Part shown: positions 28,083-39,120 of the stretch, piece after piece | Position numbering within the stretch: position 1 is the first letter of the stretch | Layout of the letters: the number at the start of each line of letters is the position of its first letter | DNA from: Trematomus loennbergii | Lineage: Eukaryota > Chordata > Actinopteri > Perciformes > Nototheniidae | Assembly (NCBI GenBank): GCA_012861695.1 | Contig: JAAOOA010000033.1 | Location: 12,020,325-12,084,324 of the forward strand | DNA: 64,000 bases | Reading direction: 5' to 3' | Made by a program: the position numbers and the translations under genes | Notes under the pieces: model-generated | The model's database searches: none | The model's input: the letters and a program-made list of their open reading frames with translations, nothing else | What the model was told of the DNA's origin: nothing

Positions 28083-28280
28083 AGAGGCGTGTGGTGCAGT
28101 GGGTTGTGCGTTGTTGTTGGGATCACAGGTTCAAACCCCACTGCAGTCAGCATGTCATTGTGTCCCTGGGCAAGACACTTCACCCCAAAATTGCTCCTGT
28201 GGGGATTGTCCACAGTATTTAGTATGCAAGTCGCTTTGGATAAAAGCGTCTAACAAGTTACATGTAATGTAATGTAATGA
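28083..28280 (+). mobile_element. tRNA-derived SINE (V-SINE-like), full length
   Basis: The head carries a GTGGTGCAGTGGG A-box-like stretch and a B box, GGTTCAAACCCC, at 28129-28140. The body contains TGTCCCTGGGCAAGACACTT, and the 3' part has AAGTCGCTTTGGATAAAAGC followed by an ATGTAATGTAATG tail. This head, core and tail order is that of fish V-SINEs, mobilised by L2-type LINEs. Confidence 0.85.
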
Positions 28281-29577
28281 TGATGGAAACAATGATAAAA
28301 AGCTTTTTTACACATTGGATAAGCAGTAATTGTTCAGAGAGAAAAGTGAAGGGAAGTGGTTCTCAAATCAAAGCTTTGGTGCGTCACACTGATTTATTCT
28401 ATGTTATCCACAGTCTTTAAACAATATCACGTATTCATTTAAACCTGCCAATTAATGTATACTTTTAGCTGAATCTATATATTTGTTGTTTTTTCCTGTT
28501 CTGGTTTGCTGCTCTAAGGAGTGATATCCAAAGCCAGAAAAAACTTTTATTAGACAAAACTATGACCAAATTCTTAATGAGAACCCTTCTCATGTCGGGA
28601 AGTAACCAATTGTGAGGGAAATTACTATTTATTATTATGTTATTGTTAGACTCAATATTCCCAGAAAAAGATTTGAAAAAAGGTTCACATTGGAGCAAAC
28701 ATCCTTTCTGATACAGTCGTTCTGCTATTACGCAACATGATTATATCAGGGTTGTGAAACTAAATGTTTCACTAGTGTTCAAAATATACAGCACCCCTCT
28801 TTTCATTAAGTGCACTGGTCAGGTGAATCCAGGGAAAGTAAAAAAAACATGTTCTTGTGTATTAGATTTCCTTATCTAATAGAACTTAATTATTCAACGC
28901 AATATTTATACTACATGCAGCTTGTGTATATTGAATAGAATTGGAGGGATGACACCCTCTTTAATGGTCACACATGCAGAGCACACAGCACACACAGTGA
29001 AATTTGGCCTCTGCATTTAACCCATCCTAGTACCAGGAGTCTAGTACTAGGAGCAGTATTCAAGTCTTATTCAATGGGTTCTGTCTCCTGAAATCCTTGT
29101 TGCTCACCTATCTGTATTGATGTCAGCTGCAGAAAGCATTTCCTATAGCTAGAGTACTGTCACCTGTCAGTGACACTTCAGTGAAAGATGTGTGCCATCA
29201 CAGGTGGAACTTCACCAGGTCAACCATTTAAAATTCCCCATATAGTTTCACACCCTAGGAATTTAGTGTTATTTGAGAATCTTTGAGAAACAGGTATCGT
29301 GTTCCTTGAAATATTCACAACTGGTTCTGCAGCAAAAAGAGTAGTAAGTGAATGAATATATATATAGCAGAACCACCAGAACATGAACACCCCGGCGTGG
29401 ATTTGAGAGTTCCCAGGGAGGAATGCATTCTGCTGGGCTCAGACCCTCTCTCAGAGCCCTCAGCCTGGAGGTCAGCCCGACTCTGACAGATCTCTCCACA
29501 CTCCACTGAGGCGAGACGCATGGTCCCGTCAGAGAGCCACAAGAGCCTGCCAGGCCTGCCTCCCACTGTGGGGTGGG

Positions 29578-29601
29578 GTGTGTGTGTGTGTGTGTGTGGT
29601 G

Positions 29602-29650
<49 letters not shown>
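29578..29650. repeat. (GT)n microsatellite
   Basis: GT repeats with a GGTGTTG interruption at 29598-29604. Confidence 0.98.
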
Positions 29651-29652
<2 letters not shown>

Positions 29653-30478
29653 ATAAACAAAAGAGAAATAGAGTTTGCTATCGATAAAGAGCAGAAGAAA
29701 AACGACAGTGTGCAGACCTTTTTGACTACTGTGTATGTGTGGGCTAAAAAATAATACTTCACATCACTTTTCCGACCTACTGCATTCCCACAAAAGTAAA
29801 ACTCATCGTTGGTAAGTGAGTATGTAGCCATCCAATTATGCTGTTGCCCTGACTGAACTGAGATCTGATACATCAGCTGGTGACTCACAGCAGAAATATG
29901 ACAAAGCACTGAAACAACGGTATGGCCAAAGCTTTAATCTGACAAAGTGGGTTGAAAGTTTAATGAAATTGTCAAACACACATGTATGTGAACGTCTTGA
30001 ACGCATGGTTTAAGCGTGAAGATTTATTTTACAAGTTCGATATACCTGCAAAAAAGAAAAGAAAAAAGTACTCCAAATAGGTATCGTGTGCAGGTAACAT
30101 CCCAGTTGTAGTAAAGCCCATAGCACTGCAGTTCTTTAGTATTTACTCAATAAACACATTGCTGTTGAACACCTCAACTTTGACAAGCCCACAATATGAT
30201 TGATGACTATTTCAAATCACAAACAAAGTATGTATTGAACGAAAACATTGAGTCATCTTAAAGCAACATTTACTTGGATGAGCTAATATGTGTTTATTTT
30301 TCAAATCAGTAATCTCTCCCTGGAATGCACTGGAGATGTGTCTGAGTTAGATTTCAGCAGGTGATGATATTTCACCCCTCTATCTCTGCAGAAACAAGTT
30401 GTCGCAGAGGGGAGAACAGGTTCCACCCCGGTCCAGTGACAGCTGCAGTGCCGGGGGGCAATAAACCGTGACAGCCCG

Positions 30479-30683
<205 letters not shown>

Positions 30684-30684
<1 letters not shown>

Positions 30685-30890
30685 ACATGTTTTGTTATAC
30701 TTGTGAGGACCATGACCCCAGGGTAGGGTGTGAGGACCCCCCTTTCTGCTATAGCCACAAAGATGAAAAAATATCTCTAACACAAGATGGGGGTAGTGAG
30801 TCAGAAAGTCACTTAAAATGTTAAAACACAAATTTTCACACAAGTGGTGAATTTGGTCGGTGTTGTGAGGACCGGCCAGTTGCTAGGCAG
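30684..30890 (+). repeat. CTTGTGAGGACC repeat next to a CA tract, copy 1
   Basis: Right after the CA repeat comes TTTTGTTATACTTGTGAGGA followed by CC..., a short repeat shared with 50125-50224. In that copy, read on its own strand, the motif adjoins a TG tract instead. The block ends near GTTGTGAGGACCGGCC. Confidence 0.6.
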
Positions 30891-31278
30891 ATTTAAGTGT
30901 GTGTTTTTCCCAGCAGTTTTGACAAGTTTTCTTCTCAAAAACCTTTTATGAGCCCTATGGCCCACAGCATTAAGGATTGGCATTGCACATAAGAGAAATG
31001 AAAAGACTAGAAATAAACAATTCTAAAATGTAAACATCACAAATAGAAATAAAACAGCATTCAAAAAGTAGAAAATATACATGTTGAAATACCAATTTAC
31101 AGTAAACAAAAGAAATATAAAGCAGGATATTATATACATTAAGTGTGTAGGAATGGAATATTAAATTAAGTATAAATGTAAAATGTACAGTGTGAGTTTA
31201 AGTCCAGTTATCCAAAGAGATAAGAGATTGTTGAATCCTAAAACCTTATTTATGTAATATTCTATAATTATATGTTTC

Positions 31279-31880
31279 GTGCCTGCAGGCCCCTGTATTA
31301 TTTGTAGATGTCTCTCTCAGTTTCTTAAATCCTCACCTTCTTCTCTTCTTCCATGTTTTGTTATGAACCCTTTCTCCTCTGTCTGTGTGAGTGGTTGGTG
31401 TTTATTTCTAAAGATGGCTCCCATCTTTAGGCCTCCCAATGCTGTCCCTGGTCCTGCTGTCCCTGCATGGCCCTGCTCCTCCTGCATCCCTCACAGCCAT
31501 TCCCATTGTTTCATGCATTTACATACCATATTCTGTCTTTGCTTTCTAGTCTTGATACCTCCCTTGTGAATTAAATAGTATTAAAGCCATACTGTGTTAT
31601 GTCCTAAGTATTCACTCTTTCAGGAAACTAAGGTTGCATTCACACCTAATAGTCCTCTTCTTTGGTGTGTTAAAACATTATAAACACATATAATGACAGA
31701 CTGCAGTAAGGAGGGCTCTGATCAGATTGTACCACAGCCTTTTGTTGTACACAGGGGACCAGTGAGGTGAGCAGTCACAAGCAAATATAGCCTAGCTTAT
31801 AGGCCGAACCGCACCAAGCGGTTGAACGCACCAGGGTTCGATTCAACCAGACTAAACAAGGCTGGTGTGAACATGACCTG
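31279..31880 (+). repeat. Dispersed repeat, copy 1, ending in a CATTCACACC-type inverted-repeat segment
   Basis: About 500 bp (31300-31800) matches 48225-48745 in inverted orientation. Both copies share a frame containing NAVPGPAVPAWPCSSC and CIPHSHSHC. The part from about 31626 (AAGGTTGCATTCACACC) to 31880 (inverted GTTCACACC) looks like a MITE with terminal repeats. Family not identified. Confidence 0.65.
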
Positions 31881-32814
31881 AGACAAGGTATTACTTCCTT
31901 CACAAAACAAACAATGCAAGAACTATAATCACAGATTGATTTATTTGACAGGCGTGTTGAACTGCAGTTACAAAAACACTCACCTACTGTCCATTCACTC
32001 TAACTCTACATTAACATTTCTCTCTTCTAACTCTACATTGACTCTACTAACTATTTGTGTCACAGAGTGAACCACTTATTTTTGGTGAGATTTCGTAGAA
32101 ACAACACACTATTGTAAAACTGTCACACGTTTGCTTAATCAAGCCATTATGTGTGGACATTCTATGCGATAACTGCATCTTTCAAATAAGTTTTCTGTCT
32201 GTGTAACAATCCCAAAGGTATGATTGAGTGCCAGCGTGCATTATTGAGCCAAATTGTCCTGGGTTGCCACAGTAAGACATTTGAACACATTTCCTTTAAA
32301 TCTGAAACGTATATGTAGTTTTGTAAAATTTGCTACTGATTACAATTTTACAAAATAACTTTTTGCTGAGATCAGGGGACAAGGCAACACTGTCCCAACA
32401 GGCAGAGGAACAATAGTGAATGATAAACAAACCATCTGTTTTACTTGGGAGAGAAAACTAAGGCAAATTCAAGAAATCTTACACAATCTGTTCAGCAAGT
32501 ATTTCAGCCCAAAGAACAGATTTGTTAAATGAGAATTCTGCAATCTGACAGTGCTCTCCAAAACTTTCACAAATGATTTGTAAAGCCATATTGACACAGG
32601 ATTATCATTACGGGACCTTATGTCATTTAGAAAGAACAGTCATGGCAGACTCATATTGGATTTAAGATCACAGGCAATAACTAACAACTAACTAGAGGCC
32701 TCCACATGATACTAGTAACTTAAGAATTCAACTTATGAACGTTTTCTAATTGGCCACTGGTAAAGGTTGGGCAACTCGTATTTGACCCTGAAGATTTTTG
32801 TCCTCTTTGGGGCA

Positions 32815-34045
32815 GTGAGAACAAAATGTGACACAACACTGACATCTACGGTGGCCTTGAAGTGCAAGTCAAAACAAAATTTCACAAAATACCACAGCAT
32901 TTCACATTGGACGGAAAGGGTATTCTTTAAGGGAGAACACTTCTTGTCTGTGATTGGACAGAGCCAGCCAGAGAAGCACTGCTGTGATTGGTTGTTTTTG
33001 CTGCCAGTCAAGAAATGACGCTTCGTGATTGGTCAGCACCCGACAGCGCAACATGTCCCAAAACATCAGCCGTTAGCTGTTAGCACTCAGAGCTCACAGC
33101 TCCTCATATCTGTTCAGAAACTGGACAAAAGTTAAACAAGTACAAACCACAGACTGTCGCTGCTTTATTTATGTCTGTATGACGTTGTTGTGAGTTTTGA
33201 CAGAGCAGCTACAGGTTAGTTTATCCTGATCGATCCGATCTCCATTCAGAAAACACGCATTTTAAAAGGTTTCTCGCCTGCCGTCTTGTCTGCAGACTTG
33301 TCAAAGCATTAATTCATGGCTTTTACTAACTGGTATGTTGTTACTTCGGCATCATTTTGAAACGTGTATTACAATGAAATCACGGTAAAATATGTTCATT
33401 TTGTTGTAGTCTACCATAGTATTTAAATGGAGATAAGCCCTGAATATTCGCATCGCTCTAATCGTGATTAAATTGTAATACACGTTTCAAAATGATGAAG
33501 TAACAACATACTGATACCGGTTAGTAAAAACCATGAATTAATGCTTTGACAAGTCTGCAGACAGACGGCAGGAGAAACACCTTTTAAAATGCGTGTTTTC
33601 TGAATGGAGATTGGATCGATCAGGATAAACTAACGTTGTATATGCTCCATCCACACTCACAACAACGGCCTATACAGACATAAATAAAGCAGCGACTGTA
33701 TTCTCCATGACACAGACAGTCTGTGGTTTGTACTTGTTTAACTTCTGTCTAGTTTCTGAACAGATATGAGGAGCTGTGAGCTCTGAGTGCTAACAGCTAA
33801 CGGCTGATGTTTTGGGACATGTTGCGCTCTCTGGTGCTGACCAATCACAAAGCGTCATTTCTTGACTGGCAGCAAAAACAACCAATCACAGCAGTGCTTC
33901 TCTGGCTGGCTCGGTCCAATCACAGACAAGAAGTGTTCTCCCTAAAGGAATACCCTTTCCGTATAAGTTGAAATGCTGTGGTGTTTTCTGAAATGTTGTT
34001 TTGACTTGCACTTCAGGGCCACCTTAGACATCACCATATTTCACA
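32815..34045. repeat. 1.2-kb long palindrome (fold-back element)
   Basis: Left arm about 32815-33388 and right arm about 33462-34045 are inverted copies of each other with few differences, around a spacer of about 70 bp. Each arm has three ATTGG (CCAAT-box) motifs near its outer end (for example 32951, 32986 and 33026), an AATAAA-containing stretch, and GTTAGC-rich DNA. No transposase frame is visible. Related single arms occur at 35287-35665 and, more diverged, at 43500-43735. Confidence 0.85.
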
Positions 34046-34396
34046 CGGTGAACATGCTAGCACACAGCTGCTTATCTACACTCGGAAATATGGCGCAACA
34101 TTAGCATTAATTTAGAGCCATGTATCTCTTAACAGCGGGACTTTTGTTTTTTGCTTTCAATCGTATTATGAATGTGATTTTTGATGTCTCGCCAGTTTCT
34201 ATTTTTAAGTGCAGGTTCTTCATTTATGCACTCAGTGCACTTTTTTTTACCAGGGACTTTCATCAGTGTAATCCAATTGCCAAGTTGACTCCACACAGCC
34301 TTTTTTTCTGCCTCACTCCAGGGCCTTCTTTGGTTTCCCTTCTGTACAGCAGAACCTTAATGAACAGTAAACAAAAAGACGATCACTCAATAAAAG

Positions 34397-34449
34397 TCAA
34401 CAAATCATAGAATGAACTAAACTGCTAGCAGTCATCAACAGGGCTGACT
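34397..34449 (-). CDS. Crypton-like gene, possible terminal exon
   Basis: An AG at 34450-34451 after a T-rich stretch (TTTTTTTACCCAAG) would open a phase-1 exon encoding ESALLMTASSLVHSMIC and a TGA stop. With it the eleven exons total 2,502 bases, an exact 834 codons. The acceptor is mediocre and I see no convincing polyadenylation signal right after it, so other ends are possible. Confidence 0.3.
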
Positions 34450-34876
34450 CTTGGGTAAAAAAATGCAGTTAGTGAGTAAAAGTAAGTAAGTAAATGAGTA
34501 GATTCAAGGAAGTTAGAAAGTATATGCAATGTAAGATTGTACAATGTGATGTTATGCAAGAATGTTAGAAAGCAAATAAGTATAAAGTAGTAAAGCCTAT
34601 ATTTTAGTAATTAGTGAAGGTGTAGTAACACTAAAAAGTGGTACTTATTTAAATGCCAACAATAAAAGTATTAATCATTGTAGTTGTAGCAATAGTAAAC
34701 AGTAGTAGTGAGAATAAAATAGTTGCAGTACTATTTTCTGTATTAGTTTCTTAGAGTGGTTTCCAGAGTGAATACCAAGAGACCAAGTGCATGTAATGGC
34801 CCAAGGGCTGTACAGTTAAGAGTTTAATGCAATTAAAATTAAAATGTGGTTCTAAATAGGCACCAAGCAAGCTTAC

Positions 34877-34930
34877 CAAGAGTCCTACTTTTTGTTGGTC
34901 TTTTCACGAGAACCGTTCTTTGCTCGTCAT
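34877..34930 (-). CDS. Crypton-like gene, exon 10 (tandem copy of exon 8, two codons longer)
   Basis: This 54-base, phase 1-1 exon has the same acceptor, CTTTACCTAG, as exon 8. It encodes DDEQRTVLVKRPTKSRTL; the C-terminal residues diverge from exon 8 while the core DDEQR.VLVKRPTK is kept. The donor is GTAAGC. Confidence 0.55.
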
Positions 34931-35024
34931 CTAGGTAAAGAGGAAAGACAGTTTATTATACATAAACTGAGTTATATCCTTTTTTGCATTATATAATAGA
35001 AAGCTTTATATGAAACTACTGTAC

Positions 35025-35090
35025 CATCTGAGTCGTGGGATGAATCACAAGGTTCCGGGTGAAGCTTCTGCTTTTTGGCTCTGGATAGCT
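35025..35090 (-). CDS. Crypton-like gene, exon 9 (tandem copy of exon 7)
   Basis: The exon is the same length and phase as exon 7 and differs by a single base in the coding part (silent: CCG context, His-Pro-Glu-Pro kept). The following intron has a short insertion relative to the other copy. An inverted-repeat transposon (35136-35837) separates the two copies. Confidence 0.55.
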
Positions 35091-35135
35091 CTATTAAAGA
35101 GGGAAACAAAGTTTTTACAGGAGGATTCACATTTA

Positions 35136-35837
35136 TGGCGCATTTCCACTACACGGCCTCGCTCGGTATGGCTAGGCCTCGTTAGGACTGGCTCACTTTA
35201 TGGCGCATTTCCATTACAGTTTAGGAACTGGGGTAGTCTATAGTAACGCAGTGTAGGCGGAGCCGTGACGTCATCTTCAATGAGAACCCCAGAAAAACAA
35301 CACAGCCGTTAGCTGTTAGCACTCAGAGCTCACAGCTCCTCATATCTGTTCAGAAACTAGACAAAAGTTAAACAAGTACAAACCACAGACTGCCTGTGTC
35401 ATGGTGAATACAGTCGCTGCTTTATTTATGTCTGTATAGGCCGTTGTTGTGAGTGTGGACGGTCGGAGCATATACTGCGTTAGCTTAGCCAATCTCCATT
35501 TAGAAAACACGCATTTTAAAAGGTGTTTCTCCTGCCGTCTGTCTGCAGACTTGTCAAAGCATTAATTCATGGTTTTTACTAACCGGTATCAGTATGTTGT
35601 TACTTCATCATTTAGAAACGTGTATTACAATTAAATCACGGTCAAATATGTCCATCTTGTTGTAGTTGTAGCCCCCTTGCCAGCAATGCTCTCTCTAGTT
35701 TAGCATACTCAGCCCGACTCAGCCTCGTTGTCTCTGGCCCTAGACCCACGATTTTATGGGCCAGAAAAACTGTGAATTAGGACCCGCACGGCTCAGCACG
35801 CTTAAAGCGAGCTCCGTGCTGCAGTGGAAACGCGCCA
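35136..35837. mobile_element. Inverted-repeat transposon with TTA duplication, carrying one arm of the local palindromic repeat
   Basis: The ends are TGGCGCATTTCCACTACA and the inverse of TGGCGCGTTTCCACTGCA, flanked by TTA on both sides (35133-35135, 35838-35840), as in PIF/Harbinger-type insertions (TWA target). A second copy of the left terminus begins at 35201, suggesting one copy landed in another. The interior 35287-35665 is homologous to one arm of the 32.8-34.0-kb palindrome. It sits in an intron between two tandem exon pairs of the Crypton-like gene. Confidence 0.75.
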
Positions 35838-35927
35838 TTATAGTGTTTATGTCTTTCATGTCAGTGTAACAAGTCAATAATCATCACAGGGAGGACTGGT
35901 TTCTGACATCTCAACAAGCAAGCTTAC

Positions 35928-35975
35928 CATGTGTCTTTGTTGGTCTTTTCACGAGAACCCTTCTTTGCTCGTCAT
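35928..35975 (-). CDS. Crypton-like gene, exon 8
   Basis: This 48-base, phase 1-1 exon runs from acceptor CTTTACCTAG to donor GTAAGC. It encodes DDEQRRVLVKRPTKTH. It pairs with exon 7 as a duplicated two-exon unit; the intron between the pair is also conserved in the other copy. Confidence 0.6.
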
Positions 35976-36054
35976 CTAGGTAAAGAGGAAAGACGGTTTA
36001 TTATACATAAACTGAGTTATATCCTTTTTTGCATTATATATGAAACTACTGTAC

Positions 36055-36120
36055 CATCTGAGTCGTGGGATGAATCACAAGGTTCCGGATGAAGCTTCTG
36101 CTTTTTGGCTCTGGATAGCT
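36055..36120 (-). CDS. Crypton-like gene, exon 7 (second ELSR-LHPEP module)
   Basis: This 66-base, phase 1-1 exon follows acceptor CCCTCTTTAATAG; the donor is GTACAG, which is weak. It encodes ELSRAKKQKLHPEPCDSSHD then SD. It is almost identical to exon 9 and related to exon 3. Being symmetric, it can be added or skipped without changing the frame. Confidence 0.6.
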
Positions 36121-36237
36121 CTATTAAAGAGGGAAACAAACAGAAATTTAGAGCAATTTATATTGAAAAGATCTTTAAAGGTCACTGAAAATGGCAGTAA
36201 ATTAGCACAGCATTTTAATAATGAACCCTGACACCTC

Positions 36238-36272
36238 CTTGGATAAAAGCATTAGCTAAATGAAATGTGATG
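36238..36272 (+). repeat. V-SINE/L2 3'-tail fragment
   Basis: A TTGGATAAAAGCATTAGCTA stretch followed by AATGAAATGTGATG resembles the 3' tail of the SINEs above; it is short and lies in the intron between exons 6 and 7 of the Crypton-like gene. Confidence 0.45.
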
Positions 36273-36292
36273 TTCTGTAGTGAATTTCTTAC

Positions 36293-36343
36293 CATCTTGT
36301 TGCCTAGGAGATGTGCCCCCTTTATCATGTTGAGACAAAGCAA
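36293..36343 (-). CDS. Crypton-like gene, exon 6
   Basis: This 51-base, phase 1-1 exon follows acceptor TTTTAATTACAG and ends at GTAAGA. It encodes IALSQHDKGGTSPRQQD. The intron to exon 5 is only 88 bases. Splicing here replaces the short read-through tail of the central frame that would end at 36373. Confidence 0.6.
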
Positions 36344-36431
36344 CTGTAATTAAAACAAAGAGAAACATTTTATTATTTTGATTCTACTAGTTTCCGATAA
36401 CATATCAGTTCTACCAGAGATAGATACTCAC

Positions 36432-38358
36432 TTCCTAGATCCAAGTCCAGGTCATCTAGAGACTTCCCCTTGTACACGTTGGTGTCCATTTCTATGGCCA
36501 TAAGGAGTTTACTCATCTTTGCCAGTTGCATAGTGTTTTCAGTTAAGCGGTAGTACTCCCTATGTACTCGTATGTCGTGTCCCATGAATTTAGCGACCTG
36601 ATCCATCTCATGATCCTGTAAGTTCATTATCTGAATGAGAGTCGCTATTTGCTTCCTCAGCTGAGTGGAGGTCAGGGTCTCAGGATGTTTGGCGTCACAC
36701 AACTGAGCAAATTTTCGGAGACAGTCCGAACCTCGGATGTTGGAGTCTGAGTTTGCTGTTGCAAAGACATAGATGTTTGTTTCTAGAATCTCATTTTCTT
36801 GCGTTCTGTTTTCAAGAAGGTAATCTAGTGACTTGGTCATCCGCTTTGTCAGAAGCACAGGTACCTTTCGACCCCTTTTCCCTCTAATCACAACTCTTGT
36901 GAACTCCTTACTCAGGTCTCTTTCCAATTTGGACAGGCACTGCATCACATCCTCATTCAAATCCTCTGTGTTTTTGCTGTGATAAGTATCAAGCAGCATT
37001 TTAGCTGCCTCGCCTTGGCGCCGGCGATTGAACAGTATGATTTGTGACAGGATGGTTTCACTCAGCATTCTGTAGGCTTTGGGATCAGGACCTTCGGCGA
37101 GTTTCTCGCTTGCATCTTCCTCCACGGACTTCAAATATTTCTGAAGCTTGAGTACATCCTCAGTGAGAGGAATCATTTCTTTTCTGTTCCATTTCTTTTC
37201 TTCTAAATTAGTCCTTGCCCTATGTGAAACATAATGGTTCCACTCTGAGCTGACTAGACCCAGGAAGCTCCTCACCCTGTTGGCAGCTGCCTCATCTTCT
37301 CCTTTGACGTATTGCCCTATTAATATATCCCCAACTGTCTTCAGAGTGTGTCCAAGCTTTAGAGCAAGAGATGGCCGATCATAACGGTACTTTGCTTTTG
37401 TGTAGCCAGAAGCCTTTTTAGCTGCATCAACAGCCAACTTGAACATCGGAGGAACCAAGATATCCTGAAGTGTTTTCACCGATGTGTTAAGTGTCTTTGC
37501 AGCTATGACAAACCTTCCCATTTCCCTCATTTTTTGACTGACATATCCATCTTTAGAAGCATCGCTACCATGCTTCTCCAACAATCTGTCCCCATACTCA
37601 CAGATAAGTGGATCAGATTTTACCTCCAGAGACACGTCATCATGCAGCATTCTGGAAAGTATTTTCGAACATCTCTCTGTTGCATTTCCTTTGACAGGAA
37701 TGAGACACAAAGCTGCAGCTTGGACTCTGTTCCTTTTCCGTGATTTTTCCTGAGGTAGGCCACATTTTTTTTTACAGGAAACCTCATGCTTCCACAGCTC
37801 ACTTTTTACGAAAAAGCCGTAGCAATGGTTGCAGGGCAAGTAGCCATGTGGATCCGCTTCTTCTGATGGTTGCCTAGAAGTCACCAACTCCCCTTGTCCT
37901 GACTGCAAAACAGCTATGTTGTGGTTGTAGTCACCCTTATAACGAAGTTGATCCAACAACAGACGTCTTTTTTTGGAGGATTTAGGTAAGCATGTTGCTT
38001 TTGCAACTAGTTCTTCTCTGTGGTGCTTTCTTTCCAAATGACGTGCAATTTTACTTTGTGGGAGTTTGCAAAAGATGCAGTAATGCTTTTTGTCCCATTT
38101 TCTTTTGTCTCCCTTGGTGCAGCTCTTCACTGTTATTTTAGAACCCTTCTCAACATCTTCCTCACCTTTCTGTTCATCATTATCATTTTGAGGGTGGCTT
38201 GTGCCAATCTTTTTTACGAGATTTTTAGCAACTATATGGACTGGCGGCTGACTTGGACCCTCACCGTTACTGAAGCCTTCGCTGTCCGAGGAGCTCTGCG
38301 AAGGGACATATTCGCTGCATTCACCACCTGAGTCAGAGTCCTCATCGGTACCAACATT
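36432..38358 (-). CDS. Crypton-like gene, central exon 5: two zinc-finger-like motifs plus tyrosine-recombinase domain
   Basis: A single 1,927-base exon runs from acceptor TTTTTACAG to donor GGAA|GTGAGT, open for 642 codons. An acidic, Ser-rich start (about residues 1-75) is followed by a C-x2-C-x9-H-x4-H motif near residues 94-112 (YCIFC...HLERKH). A C-x2-C-x11-H-x3-C motif (CNHC...KHEVSC) comes next, near residues 175-195. The C-terminal third has the tyrosine-recombinase layout: Arg in RRRQGE, Lys in RGKRGRKVPVLL, Arg in STQLRKQIAT (with Thr where many members have His), His in FMGHD, and the Tyr nucleophile in REYYRL at 36550-36552, nine residues after that His as in Xer enzymes. I recognise the protein as one of a large, uncharacterised fish family resembling Crypton recombinases. 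Integrity and introns suggest a host-maintained gene; catalysis is not proven. Confidence 0.85.
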
Positions 38359-38612
38359 CTGTAAAAAGAAAAAGTTTGACAGATACTATCAAAATCAGTT
38401 GGAAACATCATAGTACAAATCTCATCTTTAAAGCAATACTTTAGTTTTTAAACCCATGATAAAAGACGATATCTATTTTCATGATTCAAAGACAAAACAT
38501 TTATTTCACACTAAGTTGCCCCAATGCAAGTGTATATTTAAGCCATTTATTTTATTGTCACAGCTACTAAAAGTGTGTTATAATTTTAAGTGTACATTCA
38601 TTTGATACATAC

Positions 38613-38648
38613 CAGTTGATCGTTTTGCTTTCTTCTTCTTTCCATTAT
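38613..38648 (-). CDS. Crypton-like gene, exon 4 (micro-exon)
   Basis: This 36-base exon lies between acceptor GGTTTTCACAG and donor GTATGT. In the phase-0 frame required by its neighbours it encodes IMERRRKQNDQL. Phase 0 on both sides is the only reading compatible with the central exon. Confidence 0.5.
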
Positions 38649-39040
38649 CTGTGAAAACCACAAATTACCTTTGAGAAAATCACCACTAAGAAAATCCTCA
38701 ATGAATTAAAATGGTACACAGCCGTCTAAATGCACACCATTAAATACTGAAACTCATAATTATTAAAGGCATTTAAGTGCAATAAAGTCACAAATTGATA
38801 GCCAACTTTAAGCTTCAAATAAATATCAGTGGCCATTAACAATCCAACTAGACCCTCTTGCACGATACAGGTGACGATTAATAGTGCCTTTACGGTAATA
38901 GCCTAGTACAAGGGTACAATAATGCATGTTTTTCTGATATCTTTGAGTAATATTTAACATAAGTCCTTAATAAGGCTGACACTGTTGGACTCGGTACTAG
39001 TTTGACTGCTACCAGAAATAAAATGAAGTACTTCTCTTAC

Positions 39041-39120
39041 TCTTTTAACTCTATTTCTCCCTCTCTCGTCTGTATCAGCAGGTTCTGGATGAAGCCTCTT
39101 GTGCTCGGGTCGTGAGAGCT
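39041..39120 (-). CDS. Crypton-like gene, exon 3 (first ELSR-LHPEP module)
   Basis: This 80-base exon follows acceptor CTCTCTTAACAG and ends at GTAAGA, going from phase 1 to phase 0. It encodes ELSRPEHKRLHPEPADTDE and then a basic tail, RGRNRVKR. The module is clearly related to the two downstream exons at 36055-36120 and 35025-35090, which also start in phase 1 after an AG|AGCT junction. This points to duplication of an exon within the gene. Confidence 0.6.

Noticed and set aside
28083..28140. Possible tRNA gene because of A- and B-box-like sequences
   Set aside because: The head continues directly into a SINE core and tail, no complete cloverleaf is evident, and a second full copy exists at 19.0 kb.
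36373..36431. C-terminal tail of the central recombinase frame beyond GGAA|GTGAGT
   Set aside because: A strong donor in phase with exons 6-10 makes this tail intronic; it is kept only as a possible unspliced variant.
37534..37743. Plus-strand frames opposite the recombinase-like exon
   Set aside because: They are antisense shadows of a long, well-supported minus-strand coding exon.
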